This document shows, piece after piece, positions 56,601-64,000 of a DNA stretch of 64,000 bases. The notes under the pieces were generated by a model that worked only from the letters and a program-made list of their open reading frames with translations, was not told the DNA's origin and ran no database searches. How positions within the stretch are numbered: the first letter of the stretch is position 1; each line of letters opens with the position of its first letter. Made by a program: the position numbers and the translations under genes. Source of the stretch: Lepisosteus oculatus (lineage: Eukaryota; Chordata; Actinopteri; Semionotiformes; Lepisosteidae); assembly GCF_040954835.1 (NCBI RefSeq), contig NC_090697.1, forward strand, positions 11,772,001 to 11,836,000. The letters are read 5' to 3'.

Positions 56601-59600
56601 AGTTTTCCCAGAAGCCAATTGACCTGCCAGTATGTCTTTGGACTGTGGGAAGAAACTGGAGCTCCAGGGGGAAAGCCCCATGAACGCATTGAGAACATAC
56701 AAACTCCACACAGACAGCACCCCAGACCTGAACCCAGAGCCCCAGCATCGAGAGGCAGCAAATGCTGAAAAATGTACACTTTTATATTTTTTACATTCCA
56801 CTGACCATGCACACCTTCAGAGTGATCTGGGAGAGCTGCACCGATCACACATGTGCCCACTGATACACTAGGTCAGGCCAGCTCAACTCTGCTCTGTTGG
56901 TCTCGAACTCCTACAGCCGAGTTCAAGCAGGTGGCTGGATAACGCACTACAGAAAAAGGGCTGTCCTGTGGAAACCCAGCCAGAGACAGATGGTAACCTG
57001 AGGTTGTCAAGCTGAGCAATAACCAGCCCTTCCACCAACAGCGCATGGACAAATATGTACCACAGACGTCATCTCCAGCACGCAGCCTGGGTCCTGCCCA
57101 GCCACCTCCAGGCACTGAGGTACAGCCTATCCTTCAACAGGAAACTGTGGAGGCAAACACCTGACACTGTTCCTTTGTATCTGTAATCAGAGTTTGGCCT
57201 TAACATGACAGCAATCTGTCATGTGGAATCTCTGTATGCTACAAAAGGAAATTCACAAAACAGAATCAAGGAATAACAATATTATCTTACAGTTTCATTA
57301 CAGTGCCTTGCGAAAGTATTCGACCCCCTTGAACTTTTCAACCTTTTGCCACATTTCAGGCTTCAAACATAAAGATATAAATTTTTTATTTTATGTGAAG
57401 AATCACCAACAAGTGGGACACAATTGTGAAGTGGAACAAAATCTATTGGATTTTTGAAACTTTTTTAACTAATAAAAAAATGAAAAGTGGGGCGTGCAAA
57501 ATTATTCGGCCCCCTTGCGTTAATACTTTGTAGAGCCACCTTTTGCTGCGATTACAGCTGCAAGTCGCTAGGGGTATGTCTCTATCAGTTTTGCATATCG
57601 AGAGACTGAAATTCTTGCCCATTCTTCCTTGCAAAACAGCTCGAGCTCAGTGAGGTTGGATGGAGAGCGTTTGTGAACAGCAGTTTTCAGCTCTTTCCAC
57701 AGATTCTCGATTGGATTCAGGTCTGGACTTTGACTTGGCCATTCAAACACCTGGATACGTTTATTTGTGAACCATTCCTTTGTAGATTTTGCTGTATGTT
57801 TGGGATCATTGTCTTGTTGGAAGATAAATCTCCGTCCCAGTTTCAGGTCTTTTGCAGACTCCAACAGGTTTTCATCCAGAATGGTCCTGTATTTGGCTGC
57901 ATCCATCTTCCCCTCAATTTTAACCATCTTCCCTGTCCCTGCTGAAGAAAAGCAGGCCCAAACCATGATGCTGCCACCACCATGTTTGACAGTGGGGATG
58001 GTGTGTTGAGGGTGATGAGCTGTGTTGCTTTTACGCCAAACATATCGTTTTGCATTGTGGCCAAAAAGTTCGATTTTGGTTTCATCTGACCAGAGCACCT
58101 TCTTCCACATGTTTGGGGTGTCTCCCAGGTGGCTTGTGGCAAACTTTAGACGAGACTTTTTATGGATATCTTTGAGAAATGGCTTTCTTCTTGCCACTCT
58201 TCCATAAAGGCCAGATTTGTGCAGTGTAAGACTGATTGTTGTCCTATGGACAGACTCTCCCACCTCAGCTGTAGTTCTCTGCAGTTCATCCAGAGTGATC
58301 ATGGGCCTCTTGGCTGCATCTCTGATCAGTCTTCTCCTTGTCTGAGCTGAAAGTTTAGAGCGACGGCCAGGTCTTGGTAGATTTGCAGTGGTCTGATACT
58401 CCTTCCATTTCAAGATGATCGCTTGCACAGTGCTCCTTGGGATGTTTGAAGCTTGGGAAATCTTTTTGTATCCAAATCCGGCTTTAAACTTCTCCACAAC
58501 AGTATTACGGACCTGCCTGGTGTGTTCCTTGGTCTTCATGATGCTCTCTGCGCTTTCAACAGAACCTTGAGACTATCACAGAGCAGGTGCATTTATACAG
58601 AGACTTGATTACACACAGGTGGATTCTATTTATCACCATCAGTCATTTAGGACAACATTGGATCATTCAGAGATCCTCGCTGAACTTCTGGAGTGAGTTT
58701 GCTGCACTGAAAGTAAAGGGGCCGAATAATTTTGCACGCCCCACTTTTCATTTTTTTATTAGTTAAAAAAGTTTCAAAAATCCAATAGATTTCGTTCCAC
58801 TTCACAATTGTGTCCCACTTGTTGGTGATTCTTCACATAAAATAAAAAATTTATATCTTTATGTTGGAAGCCTGAAATGTGGCAAAAGGTTGAAAAGTTC
58901 AAGGGGGCCGAATACTTTCGCAAGGCACTGTATATGCTAGACACAGCTTTGTCCTCCACGAACACACCAATTCAACTAGGTACTTATCCGATACTTTTTT
59001 AAATTACCTCACTTTGATATTTCTGGTTTTAGATGGAGTTTTAGTGATTTTATTGTCGTGTTCACTTGGGAGACTGCAATATGACAGATTTCACGTCACG
59101 GCACTGGAATATATCGATATATCCATAACATTACGGATGTTTGTCTTTTTATTCTTGGCATTTAAGAAAAACATCGGAAAAAAATCTTTTATATAAGATA
59201 GAAATTGCTGGGGAGATATTATCTTTTTTTAACTGCGTACACTGCAAATATTCCCAGGCACAGTGGTTTAAATTGGCCCTCATTCACACAGATAGTTCTT
59301 TGTTTTTAACCCTCTTAGGTCACCGGTGTTTCTAGTTGTTCTGGGATCTGAGAGCTTTCCTTGAGAATCTTCTGTAGTATATATAGCGCTTTAAATTTTA
59401 TCCTGCAGCTGAGCACATATCCAAGAAGCAATTTCTTGGAAGAAACCACGTTGCTAAATGTCGTAGTAAGCAACCAAAAAGAACTCATAATTATTCACAC
59501 CAAGCAAATGATTTGCCACAATTGCAAAATGCTGGATTAGCATTGCGTCAGACGGTCAAGTCTTCAAAACAAAAAAGAGAAAAAGAGAGCAAAAAGACAC

Positions 59601-60138
59601 AAGAGGAATGTCAAGCCTCAGTAAAATGACATAAATTGCAACTTTTTTTATCATGAATTTTTGTCCCTTGTTACAGAGATTTAGATACATAACCCCAGGC
59701 CAAGTGGAGTGAAATTCTGGCTCTGCCAATCCACTTCACTGCAGAAATCTTGTATATCCGGCTTGTTTAAGTATTGTAACACGTTAATTATATAATCAAG
59801 CAGCCAGCTATAACAAAGACTTAAAGCTGGAGTGGATTGGCAAGGCCTGTATTTCATAATCCCAAAGTTATCCAAAGTGGACATAATGCTGAACTGCTCA
59901 CTACCCATCTTGAGCAAGGCAAAACAGGAGTTGATGTTTAGTCTCCACTATGTCTCCAAGCGTGCATAGAAATGCCTAAGTCATTTAAGATTTTTCAGAT
60001 TTTTTCCAGGCGGTTAGGGGCGAAGAGAAAAAAGAAAGGAGTTAAGAAATGGACACGTCTCCGGGGCAGCGCCACCTGGGTTTGTCCACTTCAGTCGTGT
60101 CGGCAGACCAGTGAGGGCGGAGTTCACACTGGCTCCTC

Positions 60139-60178
<40 letters not shown>

Positions 60179-62940
60179 TTTCAAGCGTTACATGAAGGAA
60201 AACGACAAAGACGTGGCTAATCCGCGCCAAGAAATACCCCACCCCCCCCAAAATCAAACCTTACTGGGGTTCACAAGACTTGAGCGCGGTGTGCCAGTAC
60301 TTGGTGTTGGAGACTCTGGAAGAGTCTGGCCAGTCTCTGATGACGGCGTCCACGCGGTGGCGGTGGAAGCAGGGCTGCTCGGCACTGTCCTCCCCCCACG
60401 AAAACACGAAACTGGAGCCGCCGGGCGCCGGGGGGTCTGGCGCCGGGCCCGACAGCCGCTGGAAATGCTGCTGCAGGTGTTCCACCATACCTGGGGGAGA
60501 CGAGAGCCCCGCGTCAGCTCCGCCGCGGCAGGAGAAGGGCGCTGTTAAAGCTCACAGACGCGGCCCGTGACTCAGCAACGTCCTGGACTGCAAATCTCCC
60601 CTCCGTACTGCTGCTGTGCAAAGATCACTTTAAACAGAGGTACTGCGGCTTCCACTTTTTAAATAAAGGATGAATGTAAACGGAGGTAGAACACTAGAAA
60701 TTAAGACTTTACAATTCTATGCAACACACACCTATTTAACAAGGGTATAACAACACACCCGCAATAGGTCTCACTGACTGATAACCTTGTACAAAGAAGG
60801 ATGTTTCAGTAGTAACTGAATCACCACATGTGATGGTGTTAAGCACACCGAGAAGTCACAAAATTAACAATTCAATTCGTGAAAGAGACTAGACCGAAAA
60901 GGGACCAGGTGTAAAGAATTCACATTTCATGTTGTCTCTTGTTTTCCAGCTATGATAAATGTAATTGGTATCGCTGTGCGGTTTGGTAATTTCAATACAT
61001 TGACTTTCCGCGTCGTGCCGTTCCTGCCAGTGCAGGTGTTGTCATTTGCAAACAGAGCCTGCCGAGACATGCCTCTCTCGACAGCCTCCGTCGGGGACGG
61101 GCTGAGTGTCGAGTCGAGTCGGCAGCGCCCGTCTTCTGACCTCGCGCCGGTCAACCCCGGAGTGGGTTAAGAAGCTGTAAGTGGGGGGTGGGGTAAGGAG
61201 GAAAAAAGTCACATACGTCTTCGCTTGAGGACGACTGCTTTCTCTTTCAGGGAGGGGTACAGCGGTTTGTAGGGTTTCCAAGACTGTCTGCGGGAAGAAA
61301 AAAAAAAGAGGACAACCACCACCGACAGATTAGATTTCCTTACGCCTTGCCGGTTTCACGCTCACAGACATGGCCCGGGAGTCAGCGGCGTCTTGGACCG
61401 CAGCCTTCCCTCTGTACAGCGGCAGAGTCGCTTGCCGAGGGACTGGGGTCAGCTGCAGCCGTTGCGGTCTCAGGCCCCGTGCAGCTGGGGGGCCCGGTCT
61501 GGCACTGGAATTCCTGCGCTGCTAGAGGCAGAGCCACCCCAAGGGTTACAACCACCCTCGCCACAGGGGGCGCCAGCTGGAAAACTGCTACACAGAAAGG
61601 GTTTCAGAGAGGGGGGCGGCACGGGGGCGCAGGGGCAAGCAGTGCTGCCTCGCTCTGCCGGGACCCCGAGTTCAATTCCAGACCTGGGGGGCTATGTGCA
61701 TGGAGTCTGTATGCTCTCCTTGCGTTCAGCTGGGTTCCACTCTCGGGGGCTCCAGCTTTCTCCCACCGTCCAGAGACGCACTCGGGTGGTCGGCTCATTG
61801 GCTTCTGCTAAAATGGGCCCTGGTGTGGGTGCGTGTGTGTCTGTGTCTGTGTGTGCCCTGCGATGGACTGGCGTCCCGTCCAGCGTGTATCCTGCCTTGC
61901 GCCCATGACTTGCTGGGATAGGCTTCAGATTCCCTCCGGACCCCGAATTGGAAGAAGCAGTCAGAAAAAGGGTGGATGGATTTTAGAAAGGGGGGGGGCA
62001 TTGATACAGTTTCAATATCTTTAATTAACACAGGTTACAATCGCCACTTCTCCAGTCTTGGCCAGCACTTTAAGGATTGTTCTGACCACTCTCTTGTCAT
62101 TGTGGTGGCTGTTTCGATACACAGACAAAACCAGAGGAAGATCTCATGCACACCCCACCTACACAATACGTGCCTGGTTAGGACTTGCAGCTCTGCTTGT
62201 GCTCATGAAAGAAGGGTTTTGCTTTCAGCATGTGGTTTGTTTTGAAGACCTGTACTTTTTTTGATAACAGGATTGAAGCTGAGCTTCCACAGAGCTGTTA
62301 ACACAGACCACACACGTGAAGTACCTTCACTGAAAACTGCTTCACAGCACTTCACACAGATATTAACGTTAAAAAGTAAAATCCGGGGGTTGAATCTTTT
62401 GGTCATGGTAGAATCAATCTGAAAGAATCATCAAATTATCATCTCTGGCCTTCAAACACCTTTCTAAATAGTAAAATATAATTTTATTAGTGTTCGTGTT
62501 TGCAAGGGAGAACAGCTACATACTGTATCTTCCACCTTCTGTGTAGGTGGCACAGACCATAGGTACTCTCTACTTCAGCTGTTCTTGTAAAGGTGTTTCC
62601 ATTCAAATAAGCCAACAGCAGTTTTCTCACAGCGTAGACAGAAACAAAAACCACAAAATTAAAGCAGGTTAATGATGCAATGGAAAGATAAGGGACAGAG
62701 CCAACCATACGTACTCTGCCAGCTGTAAATAACTAAAGTACAAAACACACGGTCTGAGGGAGGAATGTTTGACTTCGCCTTACATTTCCCCATGCAAAAG
62801 AAAGACCCAAAGAGATTTTGGAATACAAGTGAAAGTAGACACCCCATACCTGGCCACATCCCGCTCCTCCTTCTCCAGCGCCTCGTGCAGCGTCTGCTTG
62901 ACCGTCTTGAACCATTTCCGGAAACTGAAGCTCGTTTTTT
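50414..62940 (-). CDS. TAF1B: TAF1B, RNA polymerase I SL1 subunit, C-terminal exons (partial)
   Basis: TAF1B is the TFIIB-like subunit of the SL1/TIF-IB complex that places RNA polymerase I at rDNA promoters. Four exons, 62850-62940, 61217-61287, 60265-60490 and 50414-50615, join in phase to about 196 codons ending in a stop; human TAF1B is about 588 aa, so this is the last third. Seen: FSFRKWFKTVKQTLHEALEK, PYKPLYPSLKEKAVVLKRRR, MVEHLQQHFQRLSG, PCFHRHRVDAVIRDW and PRSYLFVLSLFSFLLKVDVA, then a basic tail RKTRRHRAKK. The N-terminal zinc ribbon and cyclin-like folds lie off the right edge. The call rests on remembered similarity plus position next to GRHL1, in the order known from tetrapods. 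The last intron is 9.6 kb and full of repeats. Confidence 0.85.
52378..52473. repeat. Long perfect hairpin in the last TAF1B intron
   Basis: 28-bp perfect inverted arms at 52391-52418 and 52439-52466 around a 20-nt loop, extended by 7 more pairs (ACGCATC/GATGCGT) outside a 6-nt bulge. It is GC-balanced and not part of a recognised repeat family. Confidence 0.9.
53334..53440 (+). mobile_element. Penelope-like 3' end with hammerhead-like motif
   Basis: GACAC, CTGAAGA, stem II GGC/GCC with a TGAGCA loop, GAA, ACGTT, then GCGTT in place of GTGTT (one mismatch in stem I). The tail TTTCAGCATGGAATAAACCT and TTACTTGTTCCTTTG follows. Confidence 0.72.
55310..55360. repeat. Possible Tc1/mariner terminal repeat fragment
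   Basis: TATACAGGTTACCATCAAAA followed by GTTTCAGACACCTG resembles Tc1-like ends. No matching second end was found. Confidence 0.3.
55875..56110 (+). repeat. Possible tRNA-derived SINE, further family
   Basis: GGCCCCTTGGTACAGTGGGT and a B-box-like GGGGTTCCAATTCCC at about 55932-55946 look tRNA-derived. No second copy was found in the window. Confidence 0.4.
56243..56310 (+). repeat. Arm 1 of a 68-bp inverted duplication
   Basis: Reverse complement of 56512-56579 with 2 mismatches in 68 bp. This is the original-looking copy, outside the SINE. Confidence 0.92.
56340..56775 (-). repeat. SINE-like repeat, family B, reverse copy, rearranged
   Basis: Reads in reverse as family B, from CATCCATCCATTTTCTAAGC to GACAGCACCCCAGACCTGAA. 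It is interrupted near 56476-56580 by a repeat of CCACCGCAGGGCAAACAG and an inverted copy of flanking DNA. Confidence 0.8.
56512..56579 (-). repeat. Arm 2 of the inverted duplication, inside the SINE
   Basis: Inverted 68-bp copy of 56243-56310, placed between family B segments and next to a direct duplication of CCACCGCAGGGCAAACAG (about 56457 and 56495). Confidence 0.92.
57301..57510. repeat. Tc1 terminal inverted repeat, right-hand end of transposase
   Basis: About 210 bp, matching the reverse complement of 58720-58930 at all but about 3 positions. The inner end repeats the AATTATTCGGCCCC motif of the outer end, the IR/DR layout. Confidence 0.93.
57568..58539 (-). CDS. Tc1-family transposase, C-terminal nonsense codon
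   Basis: Cut-and-paste DDE transposase. 323 aa are readable from MKTKEHTRQVRNTVVEKFKA. A bipartite paired-like helix-turn-helix region at about 1-110 with a PRPGRRSK linker binds the terminal repeats. Catalytic motifs are all present: VLWSDETK, FQQDNDPKH and SPDLNPIENLW, with 34 residues between the second Asp and the Glu (DD34E). A TAG at 57568-57570 follows IETYP; the frame then stays open for 15 more codons to TAA at 57520-57522, as in related full-length copies of about 340 aa. One base change thus truncates an otherwise undamaged protein. Confidence 0.95.
   Translation of the reverse strand: MKTKEHTRQVRNTVVEKFKAGFGYKKISQASNIPRSTVQAIILKWKEYQTTANLPRPGRRSKLSAQTRRRLIRDAAKRPMITLDELQRTTAEVGESVHRTTISLTLHKSGLYGRVARRKPFLKDIHKKSRLKFATSHLGDTPNMWKKVLWSDETKIELFGHNAKRYVWRKSNTAHHPQHTIPTVKHGGGSIMVWACFSSAGTGKMVKIEGKMDAAKYRTILDENLLESAKDLKLGRRFIFQQDNDPKHTAKSTKEWFTNKRIQVFEWPSQSPDLNPIENLWKELKTAVHKRSPSNLTELELFCKEEWARISVSRYAKLIETYP
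58720..58930. repeat. Tc1 terminal inverted repeat, transposase 5' side
   Basis: Mirror of 57301-57510; ends CGCAAGGCACTG followed by the TA target site. Confidence 0.93.
60145..60177. repeat. (GT)n microsatellite
   Basis: About 16 GT units, 90 bp inside the intron beyond the TAF1B exon at 60265. Confidence 0.95.
60265..60490 (-). CDS. TAF1B: TAF1B penultimate exon
   Basis: 226 nt; MVEHLQQHFQRLSGPAPDPP to KYWHTALKSCEP. Acceptor CCCCAG at 60491, donor GTAAGG from 60264. Confidence 0.87.
61217..61287 (-). CDS. TAF1B: TAF1B exon
   Basis: 71 nt; QSWKPYKPLYPSLKEKAVVL then KRR. Acceptor CCGCAG at 61288, donor GTATGT from 61216. Phases fit both neighbours. Confidence 0.85.
61615..61985 (+). repeat. 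SINE-like repeat, family B, near full length
   Basis: GGCGGCACGGGGGCGCAGGG to GGGATAGGCTTCAGATTCCC and TGGATGGA, including GAGTTCAATTCCAGACCTGG and TGGACTGGCGTCCCGTCCAG. Confidence 0.85.
62850..62940 (-). CDS. TAF1B: TAF1B exon, most upstream in the window
   Basis: 91 nt; KTSFSFRKWFKTVKQTLHEA then LEKEERDVA. Acceptor GACAG at 62941, donor GTATGG from 62849. Starts with two bases of a split codon, so at least one more exon lies beyond. Confidence 0.84.
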
Positions 62941-63004
62941 CTGTCAAGGGAATTAGGTGGGAGGGGGAGTGGGGAGAGAGAGAAAAGGCCTCATCACTTC
63001 ACCT

Positions 63005-63235
63005 ACCAGATGTGCGAAAAGGCTATGAATATTTTGCCCATGAATGCAAGGGTGTTACCCTTTACGCAAAGGGTGGTGGGAGTGTGGAACAAGCTGCCCA
63101 GCCATGTGGTTGAAGCCGATACCCTGGCTTTCTTCATGAAACTGGATGAGAACCTTGGATCAATTAACTGCTAACAACTAAATGGCCTAGATGGGCCACC
63201 CCTCGTTGGTACTGTACTTATGCTCTGATGCTCTG
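63005..63235 (+). repeat. Dispersed repeat, family C, best copy
   Basis: CGCAAAGGGTGGTGGGAGTG, TGGAACAAGCTGCCCAGCCA, GGTTGAAGCCGATACCCTGG and AATGGCCTAGATGGGCCACC show the family core in order. Confidence 0.75.
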
Positions 63236-63239
63236 ATGA

Positions 63240-64000
63240 GGGCACTGTGGACAGTGCAGGATAGTACTGTCAAGGTGAGCAGCAGCATTGCACCATGGGA
63301 AACTGTGGCAGGAGCATCAGGCTTAAACAATAATGGAAAATAACAGCTTGGCAGCCAGCGTCTATCACACTGGCGTTACAGAGAACACGGAACTGAGCCA
63401 TAACACAAAAATTATTGTTTTTAGAATGAAGTCTTTCAGTAACAGTCTTGTCTACAGACAAGTACAACCACAATTCTACGTTGTGGGTATTAAATTTCTG
63501 CAAAGAGTAAAGATATATAAAGAGTTCCTCCTTTACATACACACCAATATGGACAGAAATCATGGTCAGGTTTCAAGTATATTTTAACATGTAAATAAGT
63601 TAAAATATCACATAGGACTTCAACTTGCTACCATGAAAACCCTTAGGGTATGACCAGTGGAGAAAAATAAACTAGTCCGTGCGCATTATCCTCTGACAGC
63701 AAGTTAAGCAGAAAATGTTCCCTGGAAAGGTTTAAGACCTAATTTGACCCTCACACGGCAAACTGTTTCCCCAACACCTGCCAGCGACACACAACTTCAA
63801 AAGGTTATGTTTTCACCAAAAACACCTCAGCAGGGGGAGAAGGCAGTCAGGACGAAACACCCCCCCCACCTCCACCAACTTATAAGGTTAGCCCCAGAAA
63901 CCTCAACACAGGCCCGGAGACTGACACAACACTTATGGGATTAATCAGTCATTATTCCTCCTCTGCAGGCTTGGTTTGAGAACCACAGAACCGCTTTTTT
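63240..64000. other. TAF1B intron to window edge, nothing recognised
   Basis: No exon with a TAF1B-like frame was found; the gene's upstream exons are expected beyond the edge. Confidence 0.45.

Larger units (their letters stand above)
57301..58930 (-). mobile_element. Tc1-family DNA transposon, near intact
   Basis: 1630 bp flanked by TA on both sides (57299-57300 and 58931-58932), the Tc1 target duplication. Long terminal inverted repeats of about 210 bp (57301-57510 and 58720-58930) start with CAGTGCCTTGCGAAAGTATT and differ at only about 3 positions. One transposase gene fills the interior. Inserted in the last TAF1B intron. Confidence 0.97.

Noticed and set aside
60111-60548. 145-codon plus-strand open frame
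   Set aside because: Antisense to the TAF1B exon and includes a GT microsatellite.
61560-61576. CTCF-like CCACAGGGGGCGCC in a TAF1B intron
   Set aside because: Only about 10 of 13 core positions fit when aligned; too weak to list.

Overview
This is a gene-sparse, repeat-rich vertebrate window. Coding sequence is broken into short exons with GT..AG borders, and most of the rest is intron, SINE, LINE, Penelope-like or Tc1 sequence. A near-intact fish-type Tc1 transposon, 5S-rRNA-derived and tRNA-derived SINEs and Neptune-type Penelope remnants point to a ray-finned fish. The SINE mix and the almost tetrapod-like gene structure suggest a non-teleost such as a gar or bowfin; that placement is inference.

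Three genes were rebuilt exon by exon, all on the minus strand. (1) KLF11 (948-4709): three coding exons, about 456 aa, a TGF-beta-inducible Sp/KLF repressor with a SIN3-binding helix and three C2H2 fingers. A CArG box and a CRE lie just upstream, as expected for an early-response gene. (2) GRHL1 (20798-44015): fifteen coding exons whose phases all join, 617 aa, a grainyhead-family epithelial transcription factor, complete from the ATG to the TLTEI C-terminus. (3) TAF1B (50414-62940, running off the right edge): the last four coding exons, about 196 aa, the C-terminal third of an RNA polymerase I SL1 subunit. From memory the same order and relative orientation, TAF1B-GRHL1-KLF11, occurs on human 2p25, so this looks like a conserved block read in reverse.

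Region by region: 1-6600 KLF11 with its promoter and CpG-rich upstream part; 6600-19300 intergenic, holding an L2-type LINE fragment, a Penelope-like element with RT and GIY-YIG remnants, a solo LTR nested in a SINE, a 5S-derived SINE and a promoter-like CRE/TATA patch; 19300-44015 GRHL1, with an intronic 20-bp minisatellite 11 bp from a 5' splice site, a CTCF-like site and a dead Tc1-like copy; 44016-50200 intergenic with Penelope 3' ends and SINEs; 50200-64000 the 3' part of TAF1B, whose last intron (9.6 kb) carries a very young Tc1 element, a long perfect hairpin and an inverted templated duplication.

The most notable non-genic signal is a recurring Penelope 3'-end motif that fits a minimal type I hammerhead ribozyme. 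Its best copy, at 47444-47481, keeps every core position. No new multi-gene system was found. The three genes act in separate processes (transcriptional repression, epithelial transcription, rRNA transcription) and share only their neighbourhood.
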